From Bradyrhizobium betae (GTDB lineage: Bacteria > Pseudomonadota > Alphaproteobacteria > Rhizobiales > Xanthobacteraceae), in the NCBI RefSeq assembly GCF_008932115.1, contig NZ_CP044543.1, forward strand, positions 1,922,001-1,986,000: a stretch of 64,000 nucleotides of DNA, given 5' to 3'. The notes beneath the pieces were generated by a model. It searched no databases. It was not told the DNA's origin and saw only the letters and a program-made list of their open reading frames with translations. Every line of letters begins with the position of its first letter. Within the stretch, counting starts at the first letter, position 1. Below, piece after piece: positions 26,671 through 36,183 of the stretch. The position numbers and the translations under genes were made by a program.

Positions 26671-28527
26671 CTACTGCGCCGTCTCGATCTTCATCGCTTT
26701 CATCTTGCGATACAGCGTCGCGCGGCTCAGCTTCAACGCGCGCGCCGCCTCGGTGACGCGGCCGCCATGCCTGCGCAAGGCCTCGATGATCGTCGCGCGC
26801 TCGGCCGCCGCGAGATCCGGCTCCGCCGTCCGCCCGCCAAACGGCGGCAGGTCGAGATCGGCATCGGTGATGACACCATCCTCCGCGGTGCAGCCCGCAA
26901 GCCTCAGCACGTGGCGGAGCTGGCGCATGTTGCCGGGGTAGGGATAGGCCGAGAGCAACACCCACGCCTCGTCCGACAGGCGGCAGTCCGGCGCCTCCTC
27001 GCGCGCGATCTGGCGAATGATGTCGTCGCGATCGGCGCGCTCGCGCAAGCTCGGCAATCGCACCTCCATGCCGCGCAGGCGGAAATAGAGGTCGGCGCGG
27101 AAAGCGCCCTCTTCGGCCATGCGGCCGAGATCGCGGTGGGTGGCGCTGATCAGGCGGATATCGACAGGCACGGGTTTCAGCGCACCGAGCGGCCAGACCT
27201 CGCGATTCTCCAGCACGCGCAAGAGGCGCGTCTGCAGCGCGATCGGCATGTCGCCGATCTCGTCCAGGAACAGCGTGCCGCCGTCGGCCTGCACGATCAG
27301 ACCCTTCGAGCCGTCGCGCCGCGCGCCAGTGAAGGCGCCGGCCTCGTAGCCGAACAGCTCGGCATCGATCAGGCTCTCCGGCATCGCCGCGCAGTTCAGC
27401 GCGACGTAGTTGTTGCGCGCGCGGTTGCTGGCGGCGTGAATGGCCCGCGCGAACACGTCCTTGCCGACGCCGGTCTCGCCGTGTAGCAGCACCGGCAGAT
27501 TGTGATCTCCGATGCTCCGCAGCCGCTTGACGCTCTTGATCAGGCCGGGGTCACGGCCGGCGAGCCGGTGCATCGCGTCGTAGCGATCGATCGGCGCGTC
27601 ACGACGCGGCACAGGAGATCTCGTGCGCAGCGGCGGCGCGACATGTCCCCGCCCCAATGCGCGGCCATCGGCACGGCGCAGCTCGACAGTCTCGTCCGCG
27701 CCACGCGCGGCGTGATGGTCGAACTTGACATAGCGCGACAAATCGATGCCGGACGCGATCAAGCCGTCGGTGAGGCCCAGCAGCGCCCGCGCCGAGCGGC
27801 AGGCACCGACGATGCGGCGGTCGTCGTCATAGGCGAGCAGGCCGCTGCCGCCGTCGCCCGGAACGGTGGCGATCCAGGCGTTGCGGAAATGGCGGCGGAA
27901 GATCGCGCCTTCCATCCGCCGGGTCGCCTCCATGGTCACCGCGAGCGCAAGCTGGTGCGCGGTACGTTCGAGATCCTCGCGGCACGAGGTGATGTTGACG
28001 GCGCCCGCGAGGCGTCCGGCCTGGTCGAACAGCGGCGCCACGGCGCAGGAGAACATGTGCCACTGCGCGCGAAAATGCTCGTCGCGATGCACCAGGATCG
28101 GCTTCTGCTCGGCCAGCGCGGTGCCAAGCCCGTTGGTGCCTTCGAAAGCCTCGGCGAAGTTCGAGCCGGTATAGATCTTCCAGTCCATGAACAGTCGTGC
28201 GTCGGCCTCGCCCGGCAGACGGCTGAACAGCATGGTCGCGTTCGCATCAGCCAGATTGACGCAATAGCCGGCGTCGCGCAGCACGCGGGCGAGACCATCG
28301 AGCTCGGGCGTCACGAGCCTGATCGTCTCCTCCATGGGCTCGGCGACGTGGCGGATTTCCGCTTCGGTCAGCGTCTGCGGCGGGCCCTGGCGGGCCGGAT
28401 CGAGCTTGTGGCTGATGACGCACCGCCGCCAGGAATTGGCGATGCGCGACGAGGCATCGACATCGGCCACATGATTGGCGACCGACAAGACACGGGCGAC
28501 ATGGTTCGAGGCCGAAAGGCTGGCCAT
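26671..28527 (-). CDS. Sigma-54-dependent activator, AcoR-like (618 aa)
   Basis: The N-terminal half has a GAF-type sensory region (GTNGLGTALAEQKPILVHRD, a motif seen in AcoR-type regulators). The AAA+ domain has GETGVGKDVFARAIH (Walker A), GAFTGARRDGS (the sigma-54 contact loop, intact) and GGTLFLDEIGDMP (Walker B). The C-terminus is a Fis-type helix-turn-helix (GRVTEAARALKLSRATLYRK). It therefore activates a -12/-24 promoter with RpoN. It lies downstream of, and in the same direction as, the single-chain carboxylase gene, a likely but unproven target. The ATG at 28527 was preferred to GTG 28542. Confidence 0.94.
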   Translation of the reverse strand: MASLSASNHVARVLSVANHVADVDASSRIANSWRRCVISHKLDPARQGPPQTLTEAEIRHVAEPMEETIRLVTPELDGLARVLRDAGYCVNLADANATMLFSRLPGEADARLFMDWKIYTGSNFAEAFEGTNGLGTALAEQKPILVHRDEHFRAQWHMFSCAVAPLFDQAGRLAGAVNITSCREDLERTAHQLALAVTMEATRRMEGAIFRRHFRNAWIATVPGDGGSGLLAYDDDRRIVGACRSARALLGLTDGLIASGIDLSRYVKFDHHAARGADETVELRRADGRALGRGHVAPPLRTRSPVPRRDAPIDRYDAMHRLAGRDPGLIKSVKRLRSIGDHNLPVLLHGETGVGKDVFARAIHAASNRARNNYVALNCAAMPESLIDAELFGYEAGAFTGARRDGSKGLIVQADGGTLFLDEIGDMPIALQTRLLRVLENREVWPLGALKPVPVDIRLISATHRDLGRMAEEGAFRADLYFRLRGMEVRLPSLRERADRDDIIRQIAREEAPDCRLSDEAWVLLSAYPYPGNMRQLRHVLRLAGCTAEDGVITDADLDLPPFGGRTAEPDLAAAERATIIEALRRHGGRVTEAARALKLSRATLYRKMKAMKIETAQ

Positions 28528-28605
28528 CGCGGACGTCTCCACCCTGTATTATTGTGCAAAGTCTGGCACCACAGGCGGGGATGTCAATCGGGAACAGGCT
28601 TCGCT

Positions 28606-28645
28606 GTCATTCCGGGGCGGCTCGAAGAGCCGAACCCGGAATGAC
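28606..28645. repeat. Short palindromic repeat, minimal form
   Basis: The 40-base hairpin runs gtcattccggggcggctcg to agccgaacccggaatgac. It shares outer arms with the repeat at 16489-16592. It lies between the carboxylase stop and the activator start on the minus strand, where it could attenuate read-through. Confidence 0.75.
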
Positions 28646-28671
28646 GTCTTCCACCAATTGCTGCACTGCGC

Positions 28672-31600
28672 TCACCACGTATCGATGCACGGCCGCTTCT
28701 TCTCCGTCCTCGGCGTCGGCTTCGGCACCGAGCGCAGGCCCGCCATGATCCAGCGACGTGTCTCGGAGGGGTCGATGACGTTGTCGATCTCGAACACCGA
28801 GGCGATCGAGACCGCCTTCCCGTTGGCGTAGAGCTCGGCGACCTTGTTGCGGTAGTAGGTCTCGCGCTCCTCGGGGTCGGCGATAGCCTCCATCTCCTTG
28901 CGGAAGCCGAGCCGGACATAACCCTCCAGGCCCATGCCACCGAACTCGCCGGTCGGCCAGGCCGCGGTGAAGAACGAGGCGTGAAAGCCGCCGCCGATCA
29001 TCGACTGCGCGCCGAGACCATAGCCCTTGCGCAGCACGATGCCGAACAGCGGCACGGTGAGGCTCGCACCGGCGACGAACATGCGCGAGACGTGGCGCAC
29101 GATCGCGGTCTTCTCGGCTTCGGGACCGACCATGAAGCCGGGCGTGTCGCACAGCGAGACGATGGGCAGGTCGAAGGCGTCGCAGAGCTGGAGGAAGCGC
29201 GCGGCCTTGTCGCCGGCGTCGGCATCGATGGCGCCGCCGAGATGGCGTGGGTTGTTGGCGATCAGGCCGAACGGCTTGCCCTCGATCCGGATCAGGGCGG
29301 TGACCATGCCGACGCCGAACTCCCGGCGCAACTCCAGCACGCTGTCCTTGTCCGCGACGAGGTCGATCACGCTGCGGATGTCGTAGACGCGCAGACGGTT
29401 CTCGGGGATGGCGCGGCGAAGCAGGCGCTGGTCGGCGGCCTGCCACTCCGTCACCGCGCCCTGGAAATAGGACAGGTATTTTTTCGCGACGGCCGTCGCC
29501 TCCTCCTCGTCCTCGACGAGGATGTCGATGACGCCGTTGGGGGACTGGAACGCAACCGGGCCGACCTCGGCCGGATGATAGACGCCGAGCCCGCCGCCCT
29601 CGATCATGGCGGGGCCGCCCATGCCGATCGAGGCATTTTTCGTGGCGATGATGACGTCGCAGCAGCCGAGCATCGCGGCGTTGCCGGCAAAGCAATAGCC
29701 GGAGACCACGCCGATCACAGGCACCAGGCCGGAGAGCCGTGCGAACTGCACGAAGGACGGGCCGTCGAGGCCGGTCATGCCGAGCCGGTCGGTGTCACCG
29801 GGCCGGCCGCCGCCGCCCTCGGCATAGAACACAAGCGGCACGCGCCAGTCTTCCGCCAGCGTCAGCATGCGGTCGATCTTCTTGTGGTTCATGTGGCCCT
29901 GCGTGCCCGCAAGCACGGTGTAGTCGTAGGCCACGACGACGCAGCGGCCGCCTTCAGCGCCAAACTTATCGGCATTCACCGTGGCAACGCCCATGACGAG
30001 ACCGTCGGCCGGCGTGTTCTTGATGAGGTCGTCGACCTTGCGCCGGCGGCGCTGCGCCGCGATGGCGAGGCTGCCATATTCCATGAACGAGCCGTCGTCG
30101 ACGAGCTGGGCGACATTCTCGCGCGCGGTGCGCTGGTTGGTGTTGCGGCGACGCTCGACCGAAGCGGGACGGTTGGCATCGAGCGTATTGGCCTGGCGCG
30201 CGATCAGCTCGGCCAGATCGGGACGGATGTGGTCGAGATCGATCTCGGCCTCCGCCGCCGACGCGTCGGCGGCGACGTCGAGCGGCTCCAGATACAGGAT
30301 CGGCTCGCCATGCATCAAGGTGACGCCGTCGCCGGCGACGAGCTTCATGACGCGGCCGCCCTGCTCGGCCGTGACCAGATGCTCCATCTTCATGGACTCG
30401 ATCACGGCGAGCTGCTGGCCGGGGCGCACGATCTCGCCCTCCTTGACCTGGATGGTGACGATGGTCCCTTGCAGGGGCGCCGCGACCATCAGTGCGCCTT
30501 CAGGCACCGCCTGCGCGACGTGAGTCTCCGTGCCGTGAGCGCCGCTGCGCTCGGTCGCCGCAAAGTACAGCGGCTTGGCCGCGCCATCGGCCGCCTCGAC
30601 GAGCTTTGCGATGTTGCGATCGATGAAGTCGGTCGCGATGCGGTTGGTCCTGAAATCGGGATGCGCGAGGACCGCCTGGAGGAAAGCGACGTTGGTGACG
30701 ACGCCGTCGATCCGGAATTCACGCAATGCGCGCGACGCCTTTGCGACCACGTCATGCCAGGCCTCGCCCGGTGTATGCACGATGACTTTTGCGAGCAGCG
30801 AGTCGAACGCGGCGCTGGTCTTGTAGCCGGCGTAACCAAAGCTATCGACGCGGACGCCGGGCCCTGACGGCGGCTCGAACACCGCGAGCACGCCACCGGT
30901 CGGATGCGTCGCGCCCGTTGCGTCCAGCGTCTCCATGTTGATACGGAGCTGCATGGCATAGCCGCGCGGTTTCGGAATCGAACCCTGCGCCAGGCCGAGC
31001 GAGGCCAGCGTCGCGCCTGCGGCGACCGCGAGCTGGGCACGGACGAGGTCGAGGCCAAGCACCTCTTCCGTCACGGTATGCTCGACCTGGAGCCGCGGAT
31101 TGGCCTCGATGAAGGCAAAGCTATCCTCGGCCGTGCCGTCGACCAGGAACTCGAAGGTGCCGAGATTGTCGTAGGACGCCGCCGCCGCAAGCTGCTTCGC
31201 CGCCTCGATGATGCGGCCGCGCAAGGGCTCGCTCAGCGACGGGCTCGGCGCCACCTCGATCAGCTTCTGGTGCCGGCGCTGGATGGTGCATTCACGCTCC
31301 CACAGATGGGAGATCGCGCCATGGCGGTCGCCGATGATCTGCACCTCGATGTGGCGCGCCTGCCGGATCAGCCGCTCGGCATAGACGCCGTCGAAGCCGA
31401 ATGCCGCCTTGGCCTCGGACTGGCAGCGCGCATAGGCTTCGGCGAGATCGCCTGCGTTCTCCACCACGCGCATGCCGCGGCCGCCGCCGCCGGCCATCGC
31501 CTTGATCACGATCGCGGCGCCCTTGCCGAGGGATTCGAAGAATGCGGTGATCTCCTCGAGGCTCGACGGGCCGCTGGTGCCGGCGATGATCGGCACGCCG

Positions 31601-31977
31601 CAGCGCCTTGCCAATTGCCGCGCCGCGACCTTGTCGCCGAACAGCTCGAGCGCCGTCACCTTTGGTCCGACGAAGGCGATGCGCGCCTCCGCGCAGGCCT
31701 GGGCGAATGCCGCGTTCTCGCTCAGGAAGCCGTAGCCGGGATGCACGGCATCGCAGCCGGCACTTCCGGCCGCCTTCACCACGGCCTCGATGTCGAGATA
31801 GGCCCGCGCACCGCGGCCGGGAATCTCGATCGCCTCGTCGGCAACACGAACATGCAGCGACAGCGAGTCGTCCGCGGGATGAATGGCAACCGTCGCGATG
31901 CCTGCATCGGCCGCCGCGCGTGCGATGCGGATGGCGATCTCGCCCCGGTTGGCGATCAGGAGTTTCTTGAACGACAT
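28672..31977 (-). CDS. Single-chain biotin-dependent acyl-CoA carboxylase (1101 aa)
   Basis: All three activities are in one polypeptide. Biotin carboxylase is about 1-450 (LLIANRGEIAIRIAR, AGGGGRGMR, then FIEANPRLQVEHTVTEEVLG). The biotinyl domain has ESMKMEH, with biotin on Lys530. The carboxyltransferase is about 600-1090 (NTPADGLVMGVATVN, VIGVVSGYCFAGNAA, GGFHASFFTAAWPTGEFGGM). Most bacteria split these over two or more genes. The length and order resemble the single-chain long-chain acyl-CoA carboxylases described in mycobacteria and Rhodopseudomonas. Substrate range (acetyl-, propionyl- or longer acyl-CoA) is not deducible by eye. The sigma-54 activator gene downstream may control it. 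Confidence 0.93.
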   Translation of the reverse strand: MSFKKLLIANRGEIAIRIARAAADAGIATVAIHPADDSLSLHVRVADEAIEIPGRGARAYLDIEAVVKAAGSAGCDAVHPGYGFLSENAAFAQACAEARIAFVGPKVTALELFGDKVAARQLARRCGVPIIAGTSGPSSLEEITAFFESLGKGAAIVIKAMAGGGGRGMRVVENAGDLAEAYARCQSEAKAAFGFDGVYAERLIRQARHIEVQIIGDRHGAISHLWERECTIQRRHQKLIEVAPSPSLSEPLRGRIIEAAKQLAAAASYDNLGTFEFLVDGTAEDSFAFIEANPRLQVEHTVTEEVLGLDLVRAQLAVAAGATLASLGLAQGSIPKPRGYAMQLRINMETLDATGATHPTGGVLAVFEPPSGPGVRVDSFGYAGYKTSAAFDSLLAKVIVHTPGEAWHDVVAKASRALREFRIDGVVTNVAFLQAVLAHPDFRTNRIATDFIDRNIAKLVEAADGAAKPLYFAATERSGAHGTETHVAQAVPEGALMVAAPLQGTIVTIQVKEGEIVRPGQQLAVIESMKMEHLVTAEQGGRVMKLVAGDGVTLMHGEPILYLEPLDVAADASAAEAEIDLDHIRPDLAELIARQANTLDANRPASVERRRNTNQRTARENVAQLVDDGSFMEYGSLAIAAQRRRRKVDDLIKNTPADGLVMGVATVNADKFGAEGGRCVVVAYDYTVLAGTQGHMNHKKIDRMLTLAEDWRVPLVFYAEGGGGRPGDTDRLGMTGLDGPSFVQFARLSGLVPVIGVVSGYCFAGNAAMLGCCDVIIATKNASIGMGGPAMIEGGGLGVYHPAEVGPVAFQSPNGVIDILVEDEEEATAVAKKYLSYFQGAVTEWQAADQRLLRRAIPENRLRVYDIRSVIDLVADKDSVLELRREFGVGMVTALIRIEGKPFGLIANNPRHLGGAIDADAGDKAARFLQLCDAFDLPIVSLCDTPGFMVGPEAEKTAIVRHVSRMFVAGASLTVPLFGIVLRKGYGLGAQSMIGGGFHASFFTAAWPTGEFGGMGLEGYVRLGFRKEMEAIADPEERETYYRNKVAELYANGKAVSIASVFEIDNVIDPSETRRWIMAGLRSVPKPTPRTEKKRPCIDTW

Positions 31978-32103
31978 GCAGCGATCTCCATGCCCGCAGC
32001 CGAGCGCAGGGGCGGCAGGTTCGATGATCCTGCATCTTCGCTTTGGCTGCTGCCGTCAAGGGAGGGAACAGGACCGCGATGACCGCTCCCGTCGGCCGGA
32101 ATA

Positions 32104-32772
32104 TCAGTCGGCCTCGCGCGCCCCGATGAGGCGAATAATCCGCGCCACGGCAGACGGGATCGGTGCGATGACGGGGACAGTGAACATCGGCTGCAGCTCC
32201 CGCGCGGCCTCGCCGAGCGGCCCACCGCCGATGATGACGGCCTCGGCACCGTCCTGCACGATGCAGGCCTCGACCGCGCCGGCGAGGGCTTCGCGCAGCA
32301 GCGCCCGATCGCGCATCAGCTCTTGTGCATCGCCGTCGGCAAAGCGGGTGCCTGTGTAACGCGATTGCAATCCCAGCGCTTCCGGCAAAGCGTCGATCTT
32401 CGCGCCCAGTAGCGGCGTCGTGGTCGCGACGCCGAAGCGGCGGCCACCTTCGGCTGCTTCAAGCATGGATGACTCGCCGATGCCGACTGCGGGCAGGCTC
32501 AATGCCGCCCTGATCCCGGCGAGACCGGGATCGCCGAACGCGGCAACGACGAAGCCGTCGCACCCGGCGCTGCGCGCCCGCGCGATTTCCTCGACCTCAG
32601 GCGCGGCCGCATCCAGCGCCTCCGCCGACACGATCATCGTCGGCGCGCGCGTTGCCGTTGCGCCAACGACGTCGAAGCCGCCGACGGCCGCTGACGCAGC
32701 GATCGCGACCATCATCGCGGTCGTCGCCTCGTTGCTGTTCGGATTGATCAGGAGGATGCGGCGGCCGGCCAT
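32104..32772 (-). CDS. Asp/Glu/hydantoin racemase superfamily protein lacking both catalytic cysteines (222 aa)
   Basis: The fold is that of hydantoin/allantoin racemase: N-terminal ILLINPNSNEATTAMM, first half-site DGFVVAAFGDPGLAG, second half-site GAEAVIIGGGPLGEAA. In racemases each half-site carries a Cys (ACFGDPG and LGC). Here they read Ala78 and Gly183, so two-base racemisation as known for the family is not possible. It may be a lyase, isomerase or binding protein of the same fold. The ATG at 32772 starts one base after the stop of the GntR regulator gene, so they form a tight operon. A deacetylase/allantoinase remnant lies on the other side of the regulator. Confidence 0.85.
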   Translation of the reverse strand: MAGRRILLINPNSNEATTAMMVAIAASAAVGGFDVVGATATRAPTMIVSAEALDAAAPEVEEIARARSAGCDGFVVAAFGDPGLAGIRAALSLPAVGIGESSMLEAAEGGRRFGVATTTPLLGAKIDALPEALGLQSRYTGTRFADGDAQELMRDRALLREALAGAVEACIVQDGAEAVIIGGGPLGEAARELQPMFTVPVIAPIPSAVARIIRLIGAREAD

Positions 32773-32773
32773 G

Positions 32774-33544
32774 CTATCCGCCCGCCCGCGCGCGCGCGCC
32801 GATCTCCTGGAAGATTGCGGTGAGCTCGTCGACCTCGTCCTCGCCCTCCCTCGGCCTGATCCGCTGCTCCATCTCCTCGATGTGATGACGCATGGCATGG
32901 ACCGCACCGGCCCTGTCGCGCGCGAGGATCAGCGCGCCGATGTCGGGGTGCGCGTCCGGAGAGCAATCCGGCTCGCCAGGCTGCTCGAATGTCGCGATCG
33001 CCAGCGACGTCCGCAACATCAGTTCGCGCGACATGTCCAGCAGCACCTGGTTGCCGGCGAGCTTGGCGACCAGGATGTGGAATTCCGCCGTGAGCGACAG
33101 CGAGGCCCAGCGGTCGTTGCGGTCGTGACGCGCTTCGAGCTCCATATGCGCCTTCAGCGCGGCCTTGCCTGATTTGTCCAGCCGGTCGATCGCCGCGGCG
33201 ACGGCTGCGGTCTCGATAAGGCGTCGCGCCGCGAAAATGTCCCGGGCTTCGTCCCAACTCGGCCTGTACACGAACGCTCCGCGGTTCGGGATCTGCATCA
33301 CGACCTTGCGCGACGCCAGATGTGCCAGCGCCTGGCGGATGTGGATCCGCGTGGTGCCGAACGCCGCCGTGAGCTTGTCCTCGCCGAGCTTGGTGCCGGG
33401 CTTGAGACGCTTCTGGCTGATCGCGGTCAGGATGCCCTGAACCACGGGATCGTCGTCGATGCTGCGCGGATCGACGGCATCGGACTCCCTGTGTTTCGGC
33501 TCCGGTCGCTTCGGCTTGCGCTTGAGGGGGCTGGTTCGCTTCAT
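32774..33544 (-). CDS. GntR family regulator, FCD type (256 aa)
   Basis: The winged helix-turn-helix is at about 35-95 (LKPGTKLGEDKLTAAFGTTR, then IHIRQALAHLASRKVVMQIP, NRGAFV). The C-terminal all-helical FCD domain (about 105-235) has the Asp/His pattern that binds metal and a carboxylate ligand (FHILVAKLAGNQ, HPDIGALILARDRAGAVHAM). It begins with a Lys/Arg/Pro-rich extension. It is the first gene before the racemase-like protein and would respond to its substrate, probably a small carboxylic acid, which is inference. Confidence 0.92.
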   Translation of the reverse strand: MKRTSPLKRKPKRPEPKHRESDAVDPRSIDDDPVVQGILTAISQKRLKPGTKLGEDKLTAAFGTTRIHIRQALAHLASRKVVMQIPNRGAFVYRPSWDEARDIFAARRLIETAAVAAAIDRLDKSGKAALKAHMELEARHDRNDRWASLSLTAEFHILVAKLAGNQVLLDMSRELMLRTSLAIATFEQPGEPDCSPDAHPDIGALILARDRAGAVHAMRHHIEEMEQRIRPREGEDEVDELTAIFQEIGARARAGG

Positions 33545-33630
33545 CCGCCGCTTTTACAGGATTCTGGAATGTTGCCGCAGCCCATTTTTTGCACAAACCA
33601 CCCACGATAATGTTTACAATATAGTCATCG

Positions 33631-33644
33631 TATTGGCGCCAATA
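33631..33644. promoter_or_regulatory. 14-bp perfect palindrome upstream of the GntR gene
   Basis: TATTGGCGCCAATA lies 87 bases upstream of the GntR start, within AT-rich sequence (33605-33650) unlike the coding DNA around it. It is a candidate operator for autoregulation. It overlaps the point where the truncated deacetylase homology begins, so it could be incidental. Confidence 0.4.
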
Positions 33645-34016
33645 TTTGATTCCAACGCGCTGGACGACGACCTGCCCTATTGGAGCCAGACGCCAAAGGG
33701 ATCGATGCTGATCCTGCCCTACGGCTTCGACACCAACGACATGAAGTTCTTCCATCCCAACGGTTTCGTGCAGCCGGAGGATTTTTCAGGCTATGTCAGC
33801 GCGGCGCTCGCGACGCTGGTCGAGGAGGCCGAGCGCGGCCGCTCCTCGATGCTGTCGATCGGCTTTCACCTGCGCATCTGCGGCCGGCCTGCGCGCTTCC
33901 GCGCCGTGAAGGCCATTCTCGCCGAGCTCAAGCGGCTCGACCGCCGCGTCTGGGTCGCGACACGCGCCGATATCGCGGCGCGTTTTCGCGAGGCCGTCGA
34001 CGATGGGCTGCGCTAG
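33640..34016 (+). pseudogene. 3' remnant of a polysaccharide deacetylase/PuuE-type allantoinase gene
   Basis: The visible ~125 residues match the C-terminal third of the deacetylase family that includes urate/allantoin-pathway PuuE: IFDSNALDDDLPYWSQ, LILPYGFDTNDMKFF, GFVQPEDFSGYV, MLSIGFHLRICGRPARFRAV and RVWVATRADIAARF. The NodB-type catalytic N-terminus (Asp and HxxH) is missing; upstream there is only the GntR promoter region. Homology begins near 33640 without a start codon; the first internal ATG is at 33705. The frame itself is intact to its TAG, so the loss looks like a 5' deletion or rearrangement. Its stop overlaps the stop of the convergent chemoreceptor gene. Confidence 0.8.
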
Positions 34017-35698
34017 GCTGCGCGGACCGTGGTCATGAACGCGCTCACCTTCTGCTTCAGGCTCGCGCTGTCGGCCGCCAGCGACCGGGCCGCCGTCAGA
34101 ACCTGCGACGAGGCCACACCCGTCTCGGACGCTCCGCGCTGCACGTCGGCGACGCCCGTCGAGACCTGCTGCGTGCCGTGCGCGGCCTGCTGAACGTTGC
34201 GCGAAATCTCCTGCGTCGCCATGCCCTGTTCCTCGACCGCCGCGGCGATCGCGGACGAGATGTCCGAAAGGCTTCCGATCGTATCGCCGATCTCCTTGAT
34301 CGCGGCGACGGATTCGCCGGTCGCCGTCTGCATGCCGCCGACCTGCTCGCTGATCTCCCCGGTCGCCTTCGCGGTCTGCTCGGCGAGGGCCTTCACTTCC
34401 GATGCGACGACGGCAAAGCCGCGTCCGGCTTCACCCGCGCGCGCGGCCTCGATCGTGGCGTTGAGCGCCAGCAGGTTGGTCTGCTCCGCGATTCCGTTGA
34501 TGAGCGCGACGATATCGCCGATGCTGCTCGCCGCCTGCGCCAGCTCGCTGACCCGTGCGTTGGTCTTGTGGGCCTGCGCAACGGCCTCCCCGGCCATGCG
34601 CGCAGAGGTCTGAACCTGCCGGCTGATCTCGGTGATGGAGGAACTGAGCTGCTCCGTTGCCGCGGCCACGGACTGGACGTTGGTCGACGCCTCGCCGGAT
34701 GCCGCCGTCACCGTCTTGGCGAGATCCTGCGACCTGTCGGCGCTCGACGTCAGGGTATCGGCGGAGGTCTCGAGATTGCTGGCCGCCCGTGACACCGTCT
34801 CGATGATCGCCCCGACCGCGTGCTCGAAATCGTCGGCGAGCCGGTTCATGTCCTGACTGCGCTGCGCGGCCGCATCGGCCCGCAACTTCTCCTGCTCTCC
34901 GCGCAGCTTCTCGCTCTCGGCCATGCGGTCGCGGAAATACTTCGTCGCGCGGGCCATCTGCCCGACTTCGTCGGCGCGCTCCGCTTCCGGCAGATCGATC
35001 GACAAATTGCCGTCGGCCAGCGCCTGCATCGCGGCTCCCACGCTGCGGATGCTTCTGCTGACGGCGAAGCCGACCAGCCCGACGAGACCGATCGCCGGAA
35101 GCGCGAGCAGCGCGATGATCCCGACGATCTTCCAGACCATCGCCATGAAGTCGGTCCAGATGTCGTCGACGAAGACACCGGTGCCGATGAAGATCTTCCA
35201 CGGCGCGAAGCCCTTGACGTAGGACAGCTTCACCGCCGTCTTCGGATCGTCCTGCCGCAGCGGCCAGTCGTAGGCGTAGGTGCCCTCGTTCTTCCTGGTC
35301 ACGATATCGAGCAGCGCCGGAATGACGGGCACGCCTTTGGCGTCCTTGATGCCGGACACGTCCTTGCCCATCAGCTTCGGACTCGGATGGGCGAAGCCGA
35401 TCTGGTCGTTGCTATGCGCGAACAGATATTCGTCGCCGGAATAGCGGATCTTGAGTAGCGCGTCCTTGAAGCGCGCCTGGGCTTCATCGCGGGTCATCTG
35501 CCCCGCCACCGCGGCGGCCTCGAATTTCTCCGCGAGGCTGTAGCCGACATCGACCATCACCTTCAGGACGTTGACCCGGTCCTGATACATGCGCTGATAC
35601 ATCGACCACAACGCAGCGCCGGTCACGCAGCAGATCGCAACCGCCATCGCCAGCACGGCACTCAGAAGCTTGGTACGGATCGAGATCTGGTTCAGCAC
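34013..35698 (-). CDS. Methyl-accepting chemotaxis protein, single-Cache sensor (561 aa)
   Basis: TM1 is about 10-32 and TM2 about 185-208. Between them lies a periplasmic single Cache domain ([20 protein letters not shown], then [11 protein letters not shown] and [20 protein letters not shown]). A HAMP domain ([20 protein letters not shown]) and the signalling hairpin ([36 protein letters not shown]) follow. No C-terminal CheR pentapeptide is seen. There is no ATG near the N-terminus. GTG 35698 gives the usual [11 protein letters not shown] start with GGAG nine bases upstream; TTG 35728 is the alternative. No chemotaxis operon is adjacent. Confidence 0.93.
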   Translation of the reverse strand: MLNQISIRTKLLSAVLAMAVAICCVTGAALWSMYQRMYQDRVNVLKVMVDVGYSLAEKFEAAAVAGQMTRDEAQARFKDALLKIRYSGDEYLFAHSNDQIGFAHPSPKLMGKDVSGIKDAKGVPVIPALLDIVTRKNEGTYAYDWPLRQDDPKTAVKLSYVKGFAPWKIFIGTGVFVDDIWTDFMAMVWKIVGIIALLALPAIGLVGLVGFAVSRSIRSVGAAMQALADGNLSIDLPEAERADEVGQMARATKYFRDRMAESEKLRGEQEKLRADAAAQRSQDMNRLADDFEHAVGAIIETVSRAASNLETSADTLTSSADRSQDLAKTVTAASGEASTNVQSVAAATEQLSSSITEISRQVQTSARMAGEAVAQAHKTNARVSELAQAASSIGDIVALINGIAEQTNLLALNATIEAARAGEAGRGFAVVASEVKALAEQTAKATGEISEQVGGMQTATGESVAAIKEIGDTIGSLSDISSAIAAAVEEQGMATQEISRNVQQAAHGTQQVSTGVADVQRGASETGVASSQVLTAARSLAADSASLKQKVSAFMTTVRAA

Positions 35699-36183
35699 GG
35701 TCGGTGTCTCCAATGGCACGTCACGCAAAGTCGGACGCGACCTCGCACAATCAAATGGTTTGAGGCGATCCCGGCCGTCGCCTGAATGTTCCCTGGTATG
35801 ACTGATTTGGGCTTAAGGTGCCGTAAACCGAACGAGACCGAAGTTCCCTTCGCGATGGTTCAAGCAACCGATCTCACAAATCCCCGCAAAATTACGGGGA
35901 GCGATCGATCGTTTGGCGTCCATCCCACTCTCGCAACACAAGCCGATGGCGATCACAGCCGGCACCGAAGCGCGCCGGATGGTCTCCATCTCTCACGACC
36001 AGATCAACGTCGCGTTGGTGTGAGCGGACTTTAGAATTCGTCGATAGTCACGCCGCTGCCAAATCTAGAAGACCTCGATATCGGCCCTCGCAGCGTTGAC
36101 TTGCACCAGCCTCTGGCGGAACGATCGGCGCAGATATTTTGCGCCGGCCGGGGGCGTGAGCGCAGCCAGCGACAAGAGGCTCC
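35699..36183. other. Gene-free stretch between the chemoreceptor and an unknown gene pair
   Basis: No supported gene is present. It must hold the divergent promoters for the chemoreceptor (left) and the 36184 gene (right). A 25-residue open frame with ATG (35946-36023) has no ribosome site and is not called. A small hairpin-like run, ccccgcaaaattacgggga, is at 35883-35901. Confidence 0.55.

Noticed and set aside
35946..36023. A 25-codon ORF with ATG between the chemoreceptor and the unknown gene pair
   Set aside because: There is no ribosome site and no sign of codon selection; it is too short to call.
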